Assembly (NCBI RefSeq): GCF_004366075.1
Contig: NZ_SODU01000004.1
Span: 186,001 to 250,000 of the forward strand
Direction of reading: 5' to 3'
DNA from: Kribbella pratensis
GTDB lineage: Bacteria > Actinomycetota > Actinomycetes > Propionibacteriales > Kribbellaceae
Length of the DNA stretch: 64,000 nt
The notes beneath the pieces are model-generated. The model was given only the letters and a program-made list of their open reading frames with translations. It was not told where the DNA came from and did not search any database. The position numbers and the translations under genes were made by a program. Positions 57,559 through 64,000 of this stretch are shown here, in pieces (positions within the stretch are counted from its first letter, which is position 1; each line of letters starts with the position of its first letter).

Positions 57559-58323
57559 ATGATTCGTCCTGTCGAAAGACCAGTCGCACTCGTCACGGGC
57601 GTCGGTCGTACCGTCGGCATCGGCGCCGGCATAGCCCGCCGCCTGGCCGGCGCCGGCTGGGACATCGCGTTCACCTACTGGACGGCGTACGACGAGCGCA
57701 TGCGGTGGGGCGTCGAGTCCGGAGCCACGGGCGAGATCACCAAGGAGCTCACGGAGCTCGGCGCGACCGCCGTACCGATCGAAGCCGATCTCGTCGACGC
57801 CGACGCACCCGAGCGGATCTTCGCCACCGCCGAGGAACAGCTCGGCAACATAACCGCCCTTGTCATGTGCCACTGTGAATCCGTCGACTCCAGCATCCTC
57901 GACACCACGATCGAGAGCTTCGACCGGCACTTCGCGATCAACGCACGGGCCACCTGGCTGCTGATCCGCGAATACGCGCGGCGGTTCGCAGGTCCGCACG
58001 GCACTGGCCGGATCGTCGCGCTGACCAGCGACCACACTGTCCACAACCTGCCGTACGGCGCGAGCAAAGGAGCGCTGGACCGCATCACACTGGCGGCTGC
58101 GCAGGAGCTGTCCCATCTGGGCCTGACGGCGAACGTGATCAACCCCTGCCCGATCGACACCGGCTGGATGACCGACGAACTCCGCGGTGCCTGCGTCCAG
58201 CAGACTCCGCTCGGACGACTCGGCACACCGGCAGACACCGCCAACCTGATCGAGTTCCTCTGCTCCGAGCGCGGTCAGTGGATCAACGGCCAACTACTCA
58301 AGAGCAACGGCGGCTTGGCCTAG
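57559..58323 (+). CDS. SDR-family oxidoreductase
   Basis: A 254-aa NAD(P)-dependent dehydrogenase/reductase. The cofactor loop is VALVTGVGRTVGIGAGIA (a longer GxxxGxG variant), and the active site is IVALTSDHTVHNLPYGASKGALD, with catalytic Tyr and Lys in YGASK. The C-terminal WINGQLLKSNGGLA is typical of SDR enzymes. The loop is two residues longer than usual, as in some 3-oxoacyl-reductase-like proteins. It is a single gene 44 bp after the ABC permease. The substrate is unknown. Confidence 0.9.
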   Translation: MIRPVERPVALVTGVGRTVGIGAGIARRLAGAGWDIAFTYWTAYDERMRWGVESGATGEITKELTELGATAVPIEADLVDADAPERIFATAEEQLGNITALVMCHCESVDSSILDTTIESFDRHFAINARATWLLIREYARRFAGPHGTGRIVALTSDHTVHNLPYGASKGALDRITLAAAQELSHLGLTANVINPCPIDTGWMTDELRGACVQQTPLGRLGTPADTANLIEFLCSERGQWINGQLLKSNGGLA

Positions 58324-58346
58324 TGCCGCCTGTGCTCCGGAGATTG

Positions 58347-58445
58347 TGCAGGGCGACAGTACGTATACGTCCACTGGCCGGTGATCCAGCCCGGCGCCCG
58401 GTGCGAGGTGGCGGGTAGTAGATGTATACGTACTGTCGAGCTGCA
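58347..58445. repeat. long inverted repeat between convergent genes
   Basis: Arms 58347-58368 and 58424-58445 pair at 20 of 22 positions; the inner 15 bp (CGACAGTACGTATAC and its complement) are perfect. The 55-nt centre is GC-rich and contains its own near-palindrome CACTGGCCGGTG (58372-58383). It is the main feature of the 205-bp gap between the SDR gene and the GH125 gene, whose stops face each other. It could be a bidirectional terminator, a structured RNA, a small mobile remnant or a pair of protein-binding sites. Confidence 0.8.
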
Positions 58446-58528
58446 GCTTCGGCGGGAGCACGCGCTTACAGGTGAGCGCACGTCACCGGTTCCGGTGTCG
58501 TGGGGGTCCGCTCAAGTTTGGCCGACTA

Positions 58529-59797
58529 TCACCTGATGCCGGCGTGGATCAGGGCTAGTTCGCAGAACATGGCGTTGGCCCAGGAGAACCATTCGCGGGT
58601 GAAGTTGCGGGGGTCGTCGACGTCGAAGCCCTCGTGCATCTGGCCGGTGCCGCCGGTGGTGTCGCGGAGGAGCTCCAGCAACTGTTGGCGTTCCTCCGCC
58701 GACGTGCTCGAAATCCCCTGCACAGCAAGGGCGATGTGCCAGATGTAGCGCGGCGGGGTGTGCGGGCTGCCGATGCCCGCGGCCGCGGTTCCGCTGTAGT
58801 AGTACGGGTTCTCCGGGCTGAGCAGTAAGGAACGCGTCGCGAGGTACGTCGGGTCGTCCGGGGCGGCGTACCCGGTCAGCGGGATCGACAGCAGGCTCGG
58901 CATGTTGGCGTCGTCCATCAGCAGCGTCTCGCCGAGACCGTCCACCTCGTAGGCGTAGACGCGACCGTGCTCCGGATGCTCCACCGTGCCGAAGGAAGCG
59001 ATACCCTCGTCGATCTCGGCCTTCAACTCCTTCGCGCGGTCGGCCAGCGGCTCGTCCCGCAGTACCTCGGTCGCGATCTCCTGCAGGTACCCGAGCACCA
59101 CCGACGCGAACATGTTGCCGGGCACGTTGAAGCCCAGCTCCGTGGCGTCGTCACTCGGCCGGAAGGCGCTCCACGACATCCCGGTCGGCCGGGTCAGGCG
59201 CCCTCGTCCCTCGCGGACGAGCGTGTCCGAGGGGCGGTCGTCGTGTCGCTGGAAGCGGTACGGCGAACGTGCCTCATGGTCCTGCTCCACGGTCCACAGC
59301 TCGACGATCGCCTCCGCGGCGGCCCGGAACCGGTGGTCGATCACGTCCGCGCGGCCCGTGATCCGCCACAGCCGGTACGCCAGCTCGAGCGGGAAGCACA
59401 GCGAGTCGATCTCGTACTTGCGCTCCCACACCCACGGCGACATCTCGGTCTCGTCCGAGGTGTGCCCCGCGCCGTTCGCCTCCTTGTTGAAGGCGTTCGC
59501 GTACGGGTCCAGGACGACGTACTCGAGCTGCCGGTGCAGCACGCCGATCAGCACGTCCTGCAGGCCAGGATCGTCCTTGCACAGCAGCAGGTACGGGCGG
59601 AGCTGCGCGGCCGAGTCACGCAACCACATCGCCGGGATGTCGCCGGTCAGCACGAACGTCGTACCGTCCGGCAGGCGCTCGGCGACGGCCGGCAGGTTGC
59701 CGGCCATCGAGCGCTCGAACATCTCCGCGATCACGTCGTCACCGGTGGCCTCCCGGACGGCCGCAGTGGCGCGGGCGAGGACCTCGGGGTCGATCAT
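58529..59797 (-). CDS. glycoside hydrolase family 125 (exo-alpha-1,6-mannosidase-like)
   Basis: A 422-aa cytoplasmic (alpha/alpha)6-barrel enzyme. FVLTGDIPAMWLRDSAAQLRPYLLL, ANAFNKEANGAGHTSDETEMSPWVWERKYEIDSL and TGMSWSAFRPSDDATELGFNVPGNMFA are characteristic of GH125, and the acidic residues in the first two blocks include the likely catalytic ones. The family trims alpha-1,6-linked mannose from the non-reducing end. No signal peptide is present, so it works on imported sugars. AAAGG lies ~8 nt before the ATG at 59797. It is the last gene of the GH36/ROK/GH125 operon. Confidence 0.92.
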   Translation of the reverse strand: MIDPEVLARATAAVREATGDDVIAEMFERSMAGNLPAVAERLPDGTTFVLTGDIPAMWLRDSAAQLRPYLLLCKDDPGLQDVLIGVLHRQLEYVVLDPYANAFNKEANGAGHTSDETEMSPWVWERKYEIDSLCFPLELAYRLWRITGRADVIDHRFRAAAEAIVELWTVEQDHEARSPYRFQRHDDRPSDTLVREGRGRLTRPTGMSWSAFRPSDDATELGFNVPGNMFASVVLGYLQEIATEVLRDEPLADRAKELKAEIDEGIASFGTVEHPEHGRVYAYEVDGLGETLLMDDANMPSLLSIPLTGYAAPDDPTYLATRSLLLSPENPYYYSGTAAAGIGSPHTPPRYIWHIALAVQGISSTSAEERQQLLELLRDTTGGTGQMHEGFDVDDPRNFTREWFSWANAMFCELALIHAGIR

Positions 59798-59805
59798 CAA
59801 AACAT

Positions 59806-61047
59806 CTACCTTTCAGCGGCAAGAGCGGGGGCGAGTGAGGGGTTGGGCGAGAAGGTCCGGTCGAGGACCAGGCTCGCGGCGCCGATCGCGCCGACGTCGG
59901 CACCGAGCGCCGTACCCGTGACGTCGAACGGGTGCACCGCCGCCAGCAGGAAGCGTCCTTCCAGCGCGGTGCGCACGCGGTCGTGCAGAACCGGGGCGAG
60001 CTGCTCCCAGTGCGGACCTCCGAAGACCACGCGCTCCAGGTCGAGCAGGTTCGCGATGTCCTCGACCACCTTGGCGATCCGCTCCGCGAGCGTGGTGACG
60101 ATCTTCTGCGCGGCGCCGGAACCGTCGACGGCCAGCGCGCACAGCCGGGCGAAGGCGGCGTCCACCGCGTGCCGATCGTCCAGGTCGATGCCTTCGGCAA
60201 GTACGCCGGCCTGGACCGCCTGCTCCACCAGGTATCTGGGCTGGCTGGCCTCACCGACACAACCACGCCGCCCGCAGAAGCAGAGCGGCCCGTCGGGATC
60301 GACGATCACGTGACCGATCTCGCCGACGTTGCTCGACGACCCGCGGACGACCTCGTCACCGATCACCAACCCGGCGCCGACACCCGTGCCGAGGTAGAAG
60401 AAGACAAAACTGCCGCCGTGGCCGGCCCATTTCTCGGCGGACGCAGCCGCGGTCACGTCCTTGTCCAGGACGATCGGCAGCCCGGTCCGTTCGCTCAACG
60501 CGTCGCGGAGCGGGACGAGGTGCCAGGTCGAGAGGTTCGGCGGGTCGACGACCACACCGCGCTCGACGTCGATCGGTCCGGGCGCGGCGATCCCGACGCC
60601 GCTGACCCGGTCGCGCGGTGCGCCGGACGCGGCGATCACTTCCTCGATCGTCTTCGCGATGCCGTCGATGAGTACGCCGGGGTCGTCGGCGTACTGGTCG
60701 ACCGGCCGCCGCGCGACCACCTCACCGGTGAGATCGAGCAGCACGACGGTGACGACGGAGGGATCGAGATGGACGCCGACGGCGTACTGACCGGTGGGTT
60801 CGAGCTCGAGCAGCGTCCGTGGTTTCCCGAGGCCGGCGCCGCGCAGCCGTCCGGCTTCGCGGACCAGGCCGGCGTCGAGGAGGCGGCGCACGATGTTGGA
60901 GATCGCCTGACCGGACAGGCCGGTCGCCTCGGCCAGCTCGACGCGGCTGAGTTGCTCGCTGCGGCGGATCGCGTCCAGCACAACGGCATCGTTGAATCCC
61001 CCGACGCGATCGAGGTTCGTCCCCCGTCTAACCAATTGGATCCGCAC
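59806..61047 (-). CDS. ROK-family transcriptional regulator
   Basis: A 413-aa regulator. The N-terminal winged helix (~5-70) has LSRVELAEATGLSGQAISNIVRRLLDAGLV, and the ROK domain has GVGIAAPGPID, FYLGTGVGAGLVI, NVGEIGHVIVD and the zinc-binding LCFCGRRGCVGE. It lies between a GH36 and a GH125 gene, overlapping the first by 20 nt and 8 bp from the second. It most likely represses this operon in response to a sugar released by the two hydrolases. The GTG at 61047 has no strong ribosome-binding site, so translation is probably coupled. Confidence 0.91.
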   Translation of the reverse strand: MRIQLVRRGTNLDRVGGFNDAVVLDAIRRSEQLSRVELAEATGLSGQAISNIVRRLLDAGLVREAGRLRGAGLGKPRTLLELEPTGQYAVGVHLDPSVVTVVLLDLTGEVVARRPVDQYADDPGVLIDGIAKTIEEVIAASGAPRDRVSGVGIAAPGPIDVERGVVVDPPNLSTWHLVPLRDALSERTGLPIVLDKDVTAAASAEKWAGHGGSFVFFYLGTGVGAGLVIGDEVVRGSSSNVGEIGHVIVDPDGPLCFCGRRGCVGEASQPRYLVEQAVQAGVLAEGIDLDDRHAVDAAFARLCALAVDGSGAAQKIVTTLAERIAKVVEDIANLLDLERVVFGGPHWEQLAPVLHDRVRTALEGRFLLAAVHPFDVTGTALGADVGAIGAASLVLDRTFSPNPSLAPALAAER

Positions 61048-62575
61048 CCCACGGTTGCGACCAGTCGTAGCGAATGGTGTCGTCGCCCGTCCGCCACACG
61101 TTCGGCGTGGTGTTGACGAGCCAGTCGGCCGGCTCGATCCCTGAATCACTCACCGCACCGCCATCGAGCGCCAACCGTATACCGTCACGCAGAGCGCGGT
61201 CCGTGCGCTCCGTCCGGGCGGCCGGATCGATCGACAGGAACAACGCCGTACCGGAGCGCGCGACCAGGTCGAGGAACCGTTCGTTCAGCTCCCACGGCGT
61301 CTGCGGTGTACAGGGGATGCAGTCCGCGTCGACCGTGAAGAGCCGGTTGTGCTGCGGGAGCCGGAACGCGAGCGTGTTGACACCCATCTTCCGGGTCCGC
61401 TCCCAGTCCCGGCCGGACGTGTCGTCGCCGGTCCGCTGGACGTCGACGAGCCCGGCGGCGAGATGGCCGACGGTGTTGCAGCCGATCAGTACGACGTCGT
61501 CCGCGGCCGCCCGGATCTCCCGGTAGAACGCGAGGATGATCTCGGCCGTGGTCCGCGACGGGTCGTGGAACTGCCAGCCGTCGCGCGTCAGCCGAGCCCC
61601 CATCGCGGGGCCGAACGCGCCGAACACGTCGTACGTGCTGAAGTCGTGCTTGACCAGCTCGAAACCCCAGTCCTTGAACCGCTGCAGGTCGGCGCGCACG
61701 CCGTCCAGGACCTCCGGGTACGACGGATCCAGCGCTCGGCCCGGCTTGTCGTGCGGGCCCTTCGAGGCCAGCGTCGACGGCTCGCGGACGAGGAGCGGGC
61801 GGAACCACAGGCCCGGTCGCGCACCGATCTCCTTGATCGCGGCCGCCGTACCGGCCATGTCGTCGAAGACTCCCGGCGTACCGCGGTCCCAGGGGCCGCC
61901 GGAGGCGATGCCGCCCGGGTACCAGCCGTCGTCGACGACGCTGAAGGGCTTCACCGGGTGCCCGTCGGCGAGCTCGACGATCGTCGAGGCGTCCTTCAGG
62001 ACGGCCTTCTCGTCGAAGTTCTCGCCGTACGCGTAGTACCAGTTGTTGGCCCCGACCACCGGCGCGGGCTCAGGTCGCGCCGGTAGTCGGGTGCTCATGG
62101 AGGCGACTGCTGCGTGCAGCGTCTGCCAGGGTGTGCCGGCGTCCTCGAATCGTCGCACGACTGCTGCCGTCAGCGTACGACCGTCCAAAAGCGCCGGACC
62201 GCCGCCGTTGCGCAGGTCGAGCCAGAGGGTGAACCCGTCACCGTCGACGGTCCACGCGCAGAACGCGTTCGGCTGCACGTCGACGCCCATGCCGAACGTG
62301 CCTGCTCCCGAGTGGGCGAGGAAGTACCACGGCAGCAGGCGCTCAGGTTGCTGGTGACGCCACTGCAGGTCGCCGTACGAACGCTCCCAGGCGTCCCCGA
62401 GGATCAGCGCGTCGCTCGGCAGCTTCTCCGACCACCGGAGCGCGACCCGGGAGATCCGCTCCGCCGTGACCTCGACGGTCCCGTCGTTCCAGCTGATCTC
62501 GGCGCCGGCGCGGGCCGGGACGACCAACTCCCGCGAAGGATCCACCTGGACGAAAACAGCGCTCGGTTCTCTCAC
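61028..62575 (-). CDS. glycoside hydrolase family 36-like alpha-galactosidase
   Basis: A 515-aa cytoplasmic enzyme. An N-terminal beta-sandwich (~1-165) precedes a TIM barrel with WYYAYGENFDEKAV, FSVVDDGWYPGG, RPGLWFRPLLV, ELVKHDFSTYDVFG (nucleophile Asp of the KxD motif) and LVDVQRTGDDTSG (acid/base region). It would remove alpha-galactosyl or a related alpha-linked residue. The start is GTG at 62575 with GAGGGAG 4 nt upstream. It is the first gene of the operon; a promoter lies just upstream. No signal peptide is seen. Confidence 0.88.
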   Translation of the reverse strand: MREPSAVFVQVDPSRELVVPARAGAEISWNDGTVEVTAERISRVALRWSEKLPSDALILGDAWERSYGDLQWRHQQPERLLPWYFLAHSGAGTFGMGVDVQPNAFCAWTVDGDGFTLWLDLRNGGGPALLDGRTLTAAVVRRFEDAGTPWQTLHAAVASMSTRLPARPEPAPVVGANNWYYAYGENFDEKAVLKDASTIVELADGHPVKPFSVVDDGWYPGGIASGGPWDRGTPGVFDDMAGTAAAIKEIGARPGLWFRPLLVREPSTLASKGPHDKPGRALDPSYPEVLDGVRADLQRFKDWGFELVKHDFSTYDVFGAFGPAMGARLTRDGWQFHDPSRTTAEIILAFYREIRAAADDVVLIGCNTVGHLAAGLVDVQRTGDDTSGRDWERTRKMGVNTLAFRLPQHNRLFTVDADCIPCTPQTPWELNERFLDLVARSGTALFLSIDPAARTERTDRALRDGIRLALDGGAVSDSGIEPADWLVNTTPNVWRTGDDTIRYDWSQPWGADPIG

Positions 62576-62605
62576 TCGGCTCCCTCGGGGTTAATTTCCC
62601 CAGAG

Positions 62606-62635
62606 ACTTTAGTTAGTGCCTCTCGGGCCGGTCAA
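62606..62635 (-). promoter_or_regulatory. promoter of the GH36/ROK/GH125 operon
   Basis: On the minus strand TTGACC (62635-62630) and TAAAGT (62611-62606) are 18 bp apart; transcription would start near 62599 with a short leader. The -10 lies over the stop codon of the aminotransferase gene. The AT-rich sequence 62587-62616 between it and the start is the likely place for a ROK operator, though no clear dyad is seen. Confidence 0.65.
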
Positions 62636-63814
62636 GGTGGAGACCGCGGCCACGAGACGGTCCACGTCCGACTGGTCCGTGTACGGCGCGAGACCGGCGC
62701 GGATCGCGCCGGTCGGGCCGAGGCCGAGTTGGCGGGCGGGCTCGTACGCGTAGAACGAACCAGCCGGGGCGTTCACACCCGCCTTCGCTAGGCGCTCGGA
62801 GACCGCGGCCGGGGTGTGACCGTCGAGGGTGAAGAGCAGGGTCGGCGTGCGGTTCGCGGCGTGGCCGTACAGGGTGACGCCGGGGATCGCCTGCAGGCGG
62901 GCTTCGAGGTCGTCGCGGAGGGCATCCTCGTGCACTTCGACGCTGTTGAGGGAGCTGGTGAGGCGCTCACGCCGGGTGCCGCCGGTCCCCGCGAGACCGG
63001 CGATGAAGTCGACGGCAGCGGTCGTGCCGGCGAGCAGCTCGTACGGCAGCGTCCCGAACTCGAAGCGCTCCGGTACGACGTCCGTCGACGGCAGGAGCTT
63101 GTCGGGCTTCAGCGTCTCCAGCAACTCGGGCGCCGCGGTCAGCACGCCGAGATGCGGACCGAAGAACTTGTACGGCGAGCAGACGTAGAAATCGGCGTAC
63201 CGGGCGTCGACCGGCGCGTGTGCGGTGAGGTGGACGCCGTCGACGTAGATCAGCGCTCCGGCCTCGTGCACCTGGTCGGCGATCTTCTGCGTGTCGGGGC
63301 GCGTGCCCAGGAGGTTGGACGCGGCGGTGACCGCGACGAGGCGGGTGCGGTCGGTGAGCAGCGGGGCGATGTCGTCCAGCTCGGAGGTCTCCGGATCGAA
63401 GCCGAGCCACTTGACCGTGGCGCCGGCGGCCTCGGCCGCCTGGACCCACGGACGGACGTTCGCGTCGTGGTCGAGACGGCTGACGATCACCTCGTCGCCC
63501 GCGGACCAGGTCTTGGCGAGGGTGCGGGAGAAGTCGTACGTGAGCTGCGTCATGCTGCGGCCGAACACGATCCCCCGCGCGGTCGTGCCGAGCAGGTCGG
63601 CCATCGCCTGGCGGGCGCCGACGACGATCTCGTCGGCGCGGCGCTCGGCGGCGGTCAGTCGGCCGCGGTTGGCGAGCGCCGAGGTCATGGTCCGTGCCAC
63701 CGCGTCAGCGACGGCTTGCGGGGTCTGCGAACCACCGGGGCCGTCGAAGTGCGCTGCTCCCTCGTCGAGCGCGGGGAACTGCTTCCGGACGGCGACCACA
63801 TCGAAGGCACTCAT
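62609..63814 (-). CDS. cysteine desulfurase-like class V aminotransferase
   Basis: A 401-aa PLP enzyme. The start AVRKQFPALDEGAAHFDGPGGSQTP, the YVDGVHLTAHAPVDA block with the PLP-binding Asp and the FYVCSPYKFFGPHLG lysine site are those of the CsdA/NifS-like class V family. It resembles the subgroup often called cysteine desulfurase-like protein, whose true substrate is not certain. The ATG at 63814 has AGAGAGG 9 nt upstream; ATG 63823 is in-frame but lacks this spacing. It is divergent from the gene at 63915. Confidence 0.9.
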   Translation of the reverse strand: MSAFDVVAVRKQFPALDEGAAHFDGPGGSQTPQAVADAVARTMTSALANRGRLTAAERRADEIVVGARQAMADLLGTTARGIVFGRSMTQLTYDFSRTLAKTWSAGDEVIVSRLDHDANVRPWVQAAEAAGATVKWLGFDPETSELDDIAPLLTDRTRLVAVTAASNLLGTRPDTQKIADQVHEAGALIYVDGVHLTAHAPVDARYADFYVCSPYKFFGPHLGVLTAAPELLETLKPDKLLPSTDVVPERFEFGTLPYELLAGTTAAVDFIAGLAGTGGTRRERLTSSLNSVEVHEDALRDDLEARLQAIPGVTLYGHAANRTPTLLFTLDGHTPAAVSERLAKAGVNAPAGSFYAYEPARQLGLGPTGAIRAGLAPYTDQSDVDRLVAAVSTLTGPRGTN

Positions 63815-63914
63815 GCGCGTCATCCTCTCTCGCTGCTGACATCGGCCGCTACCGCCTGCCCGAATGCGGATAAAAATGCGCGAACTGTCCGAGGAGTAGT
63901 GCAGGATGTCAGGA

Positions 63915-64000
63915 GTGAGCACGGTAACGACTCCTGACAGCACCTCCAGCCCCGCCCCGGTCCGGGCCTGGCTCCCCGTCATGCTGGCCCTCGCCGCGAT
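63915..64000 (+). CDS. N-terminus of a divergent gene, possibly a membrane transporter (3' end outside window)
   Basis: A GTG at 63915, with AGGA 8 nt upstream, opens a frame that runs to the window end: VSTVTTPDSTSSPAP followed by RAWLPVMLALAA. A polar, Pro/Ser-rich start before a hydrophobic helix beginning AWLPVMLALA looks like the first segment of an MFS exporter, but 28 residues are too few to be sure. Confidence 0.45.
   Translation, partial: MSTVTTPDSTSSPAPVRAWLPVMLALAA

Noticed and set aside
1..64000. tRNA, rRNA, CRISPR arrays, insertion sequences, prophage or att sites
   Set aside because: I saw no cloverleaf, no regularly spaced repeats, no transposase or integrase and no terminal repeats beyond the isolated inverted repeats listed.

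Overview
The window is high-GC actinobacterial DNA, probably from a soil genus such as Kribbella. Grounds for this: GC-rich codons throughout, GTG starts, Tat and lipoprotein signals, a DUF222/HNH (13E12-type) gene, ROK regulators, the actinobacterial form of XylA, and many start codons with a TANNNT -10 box 6-8 nt upstream, as expected for leaderless mRNAs. The genus is inferred from gene content, not proved. I call 56 protein genes (two run off the window) and one gene remnant. I see no rRNA, tRNA, CRISPR, insertion sequence or phage.

Layout. 1-6.9 kb: a membrane protein cut by the window edge, a succinate-semialdehyde-type dehydrogenase, a secreted M6 metalloprotease, a gamma-glutamylcyclotransferase-fold protein and a DUF222/HNH protein. 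6.9-9.6 kb: a truncated alpha/beta-hydrolase remnant, then a Tat-exported phosphocholine-type phospholipase C with PHO-box-like repeats upstream. 9.6-15.4 kb: a five-gene Opp/Dpp-type ABC importer. Its promoter carries LacI-type CAACGTTG palindromes, so its substrate may be an oligosaccharide rather than a peptide. 15.4-24.9 kb: a sacsin/Hsp90-like ATPase, an SGNH lipase, two GNATs, a MarR regulator with its likely operators, a helical-repeat protein, a DUF2071 protein, an epoxide hydrolase and a TIM-barrel sugar isomerase/epimerase.

25.1-38.0 kb is the most coherent system. It is a leftward sugar operon: ROK repressor, ribose-type ABC importer (ATPase, permease, lipoprotein), Gfo/Idh/MocA dehydrogenase, xylose isomerase, and a 1790-aa secreted ThuA/sugar-dehydrogenase/PKD/CBM protein. 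The promoter in front of the ROK gene carries a near-match to the Bacillus xyl operator sitting on the -10 box, which makes xylose the likely inducer. The genes beyond xylA suggest oxidised-sugar or glycoside catabolism attached to xylose uptake. A divergent secreted GH71/GH99-like hydrolase shares this intergenic region.

39-58.3 kb holds a dienelactone-type hydrolase, an MTA/SAH-deaminase-family amidohydrolase, an AlkB-like dioxygenase, an MFS exporter coupled to a flavin-fold protein, two ABC-2 exporters, three two-component modules (one kinase without a regulator, one kinase with two regulators), and a divergent lldD/GntR pair with two perfect operators. 58.5-62.6 kb is a GH36 / ROK / GH125 operon for alpha-galactoside or alpha-mannoside breakdown. 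The window ends with a cysteine-desulfurase-like aminotransferase and the first codons of a divergent gene.

Spacing is tight. Many genes overlap by 1-20 nt, and three convergent pairs share one 4-bp palindrome (TTAA or CTAG) as both stop codons.
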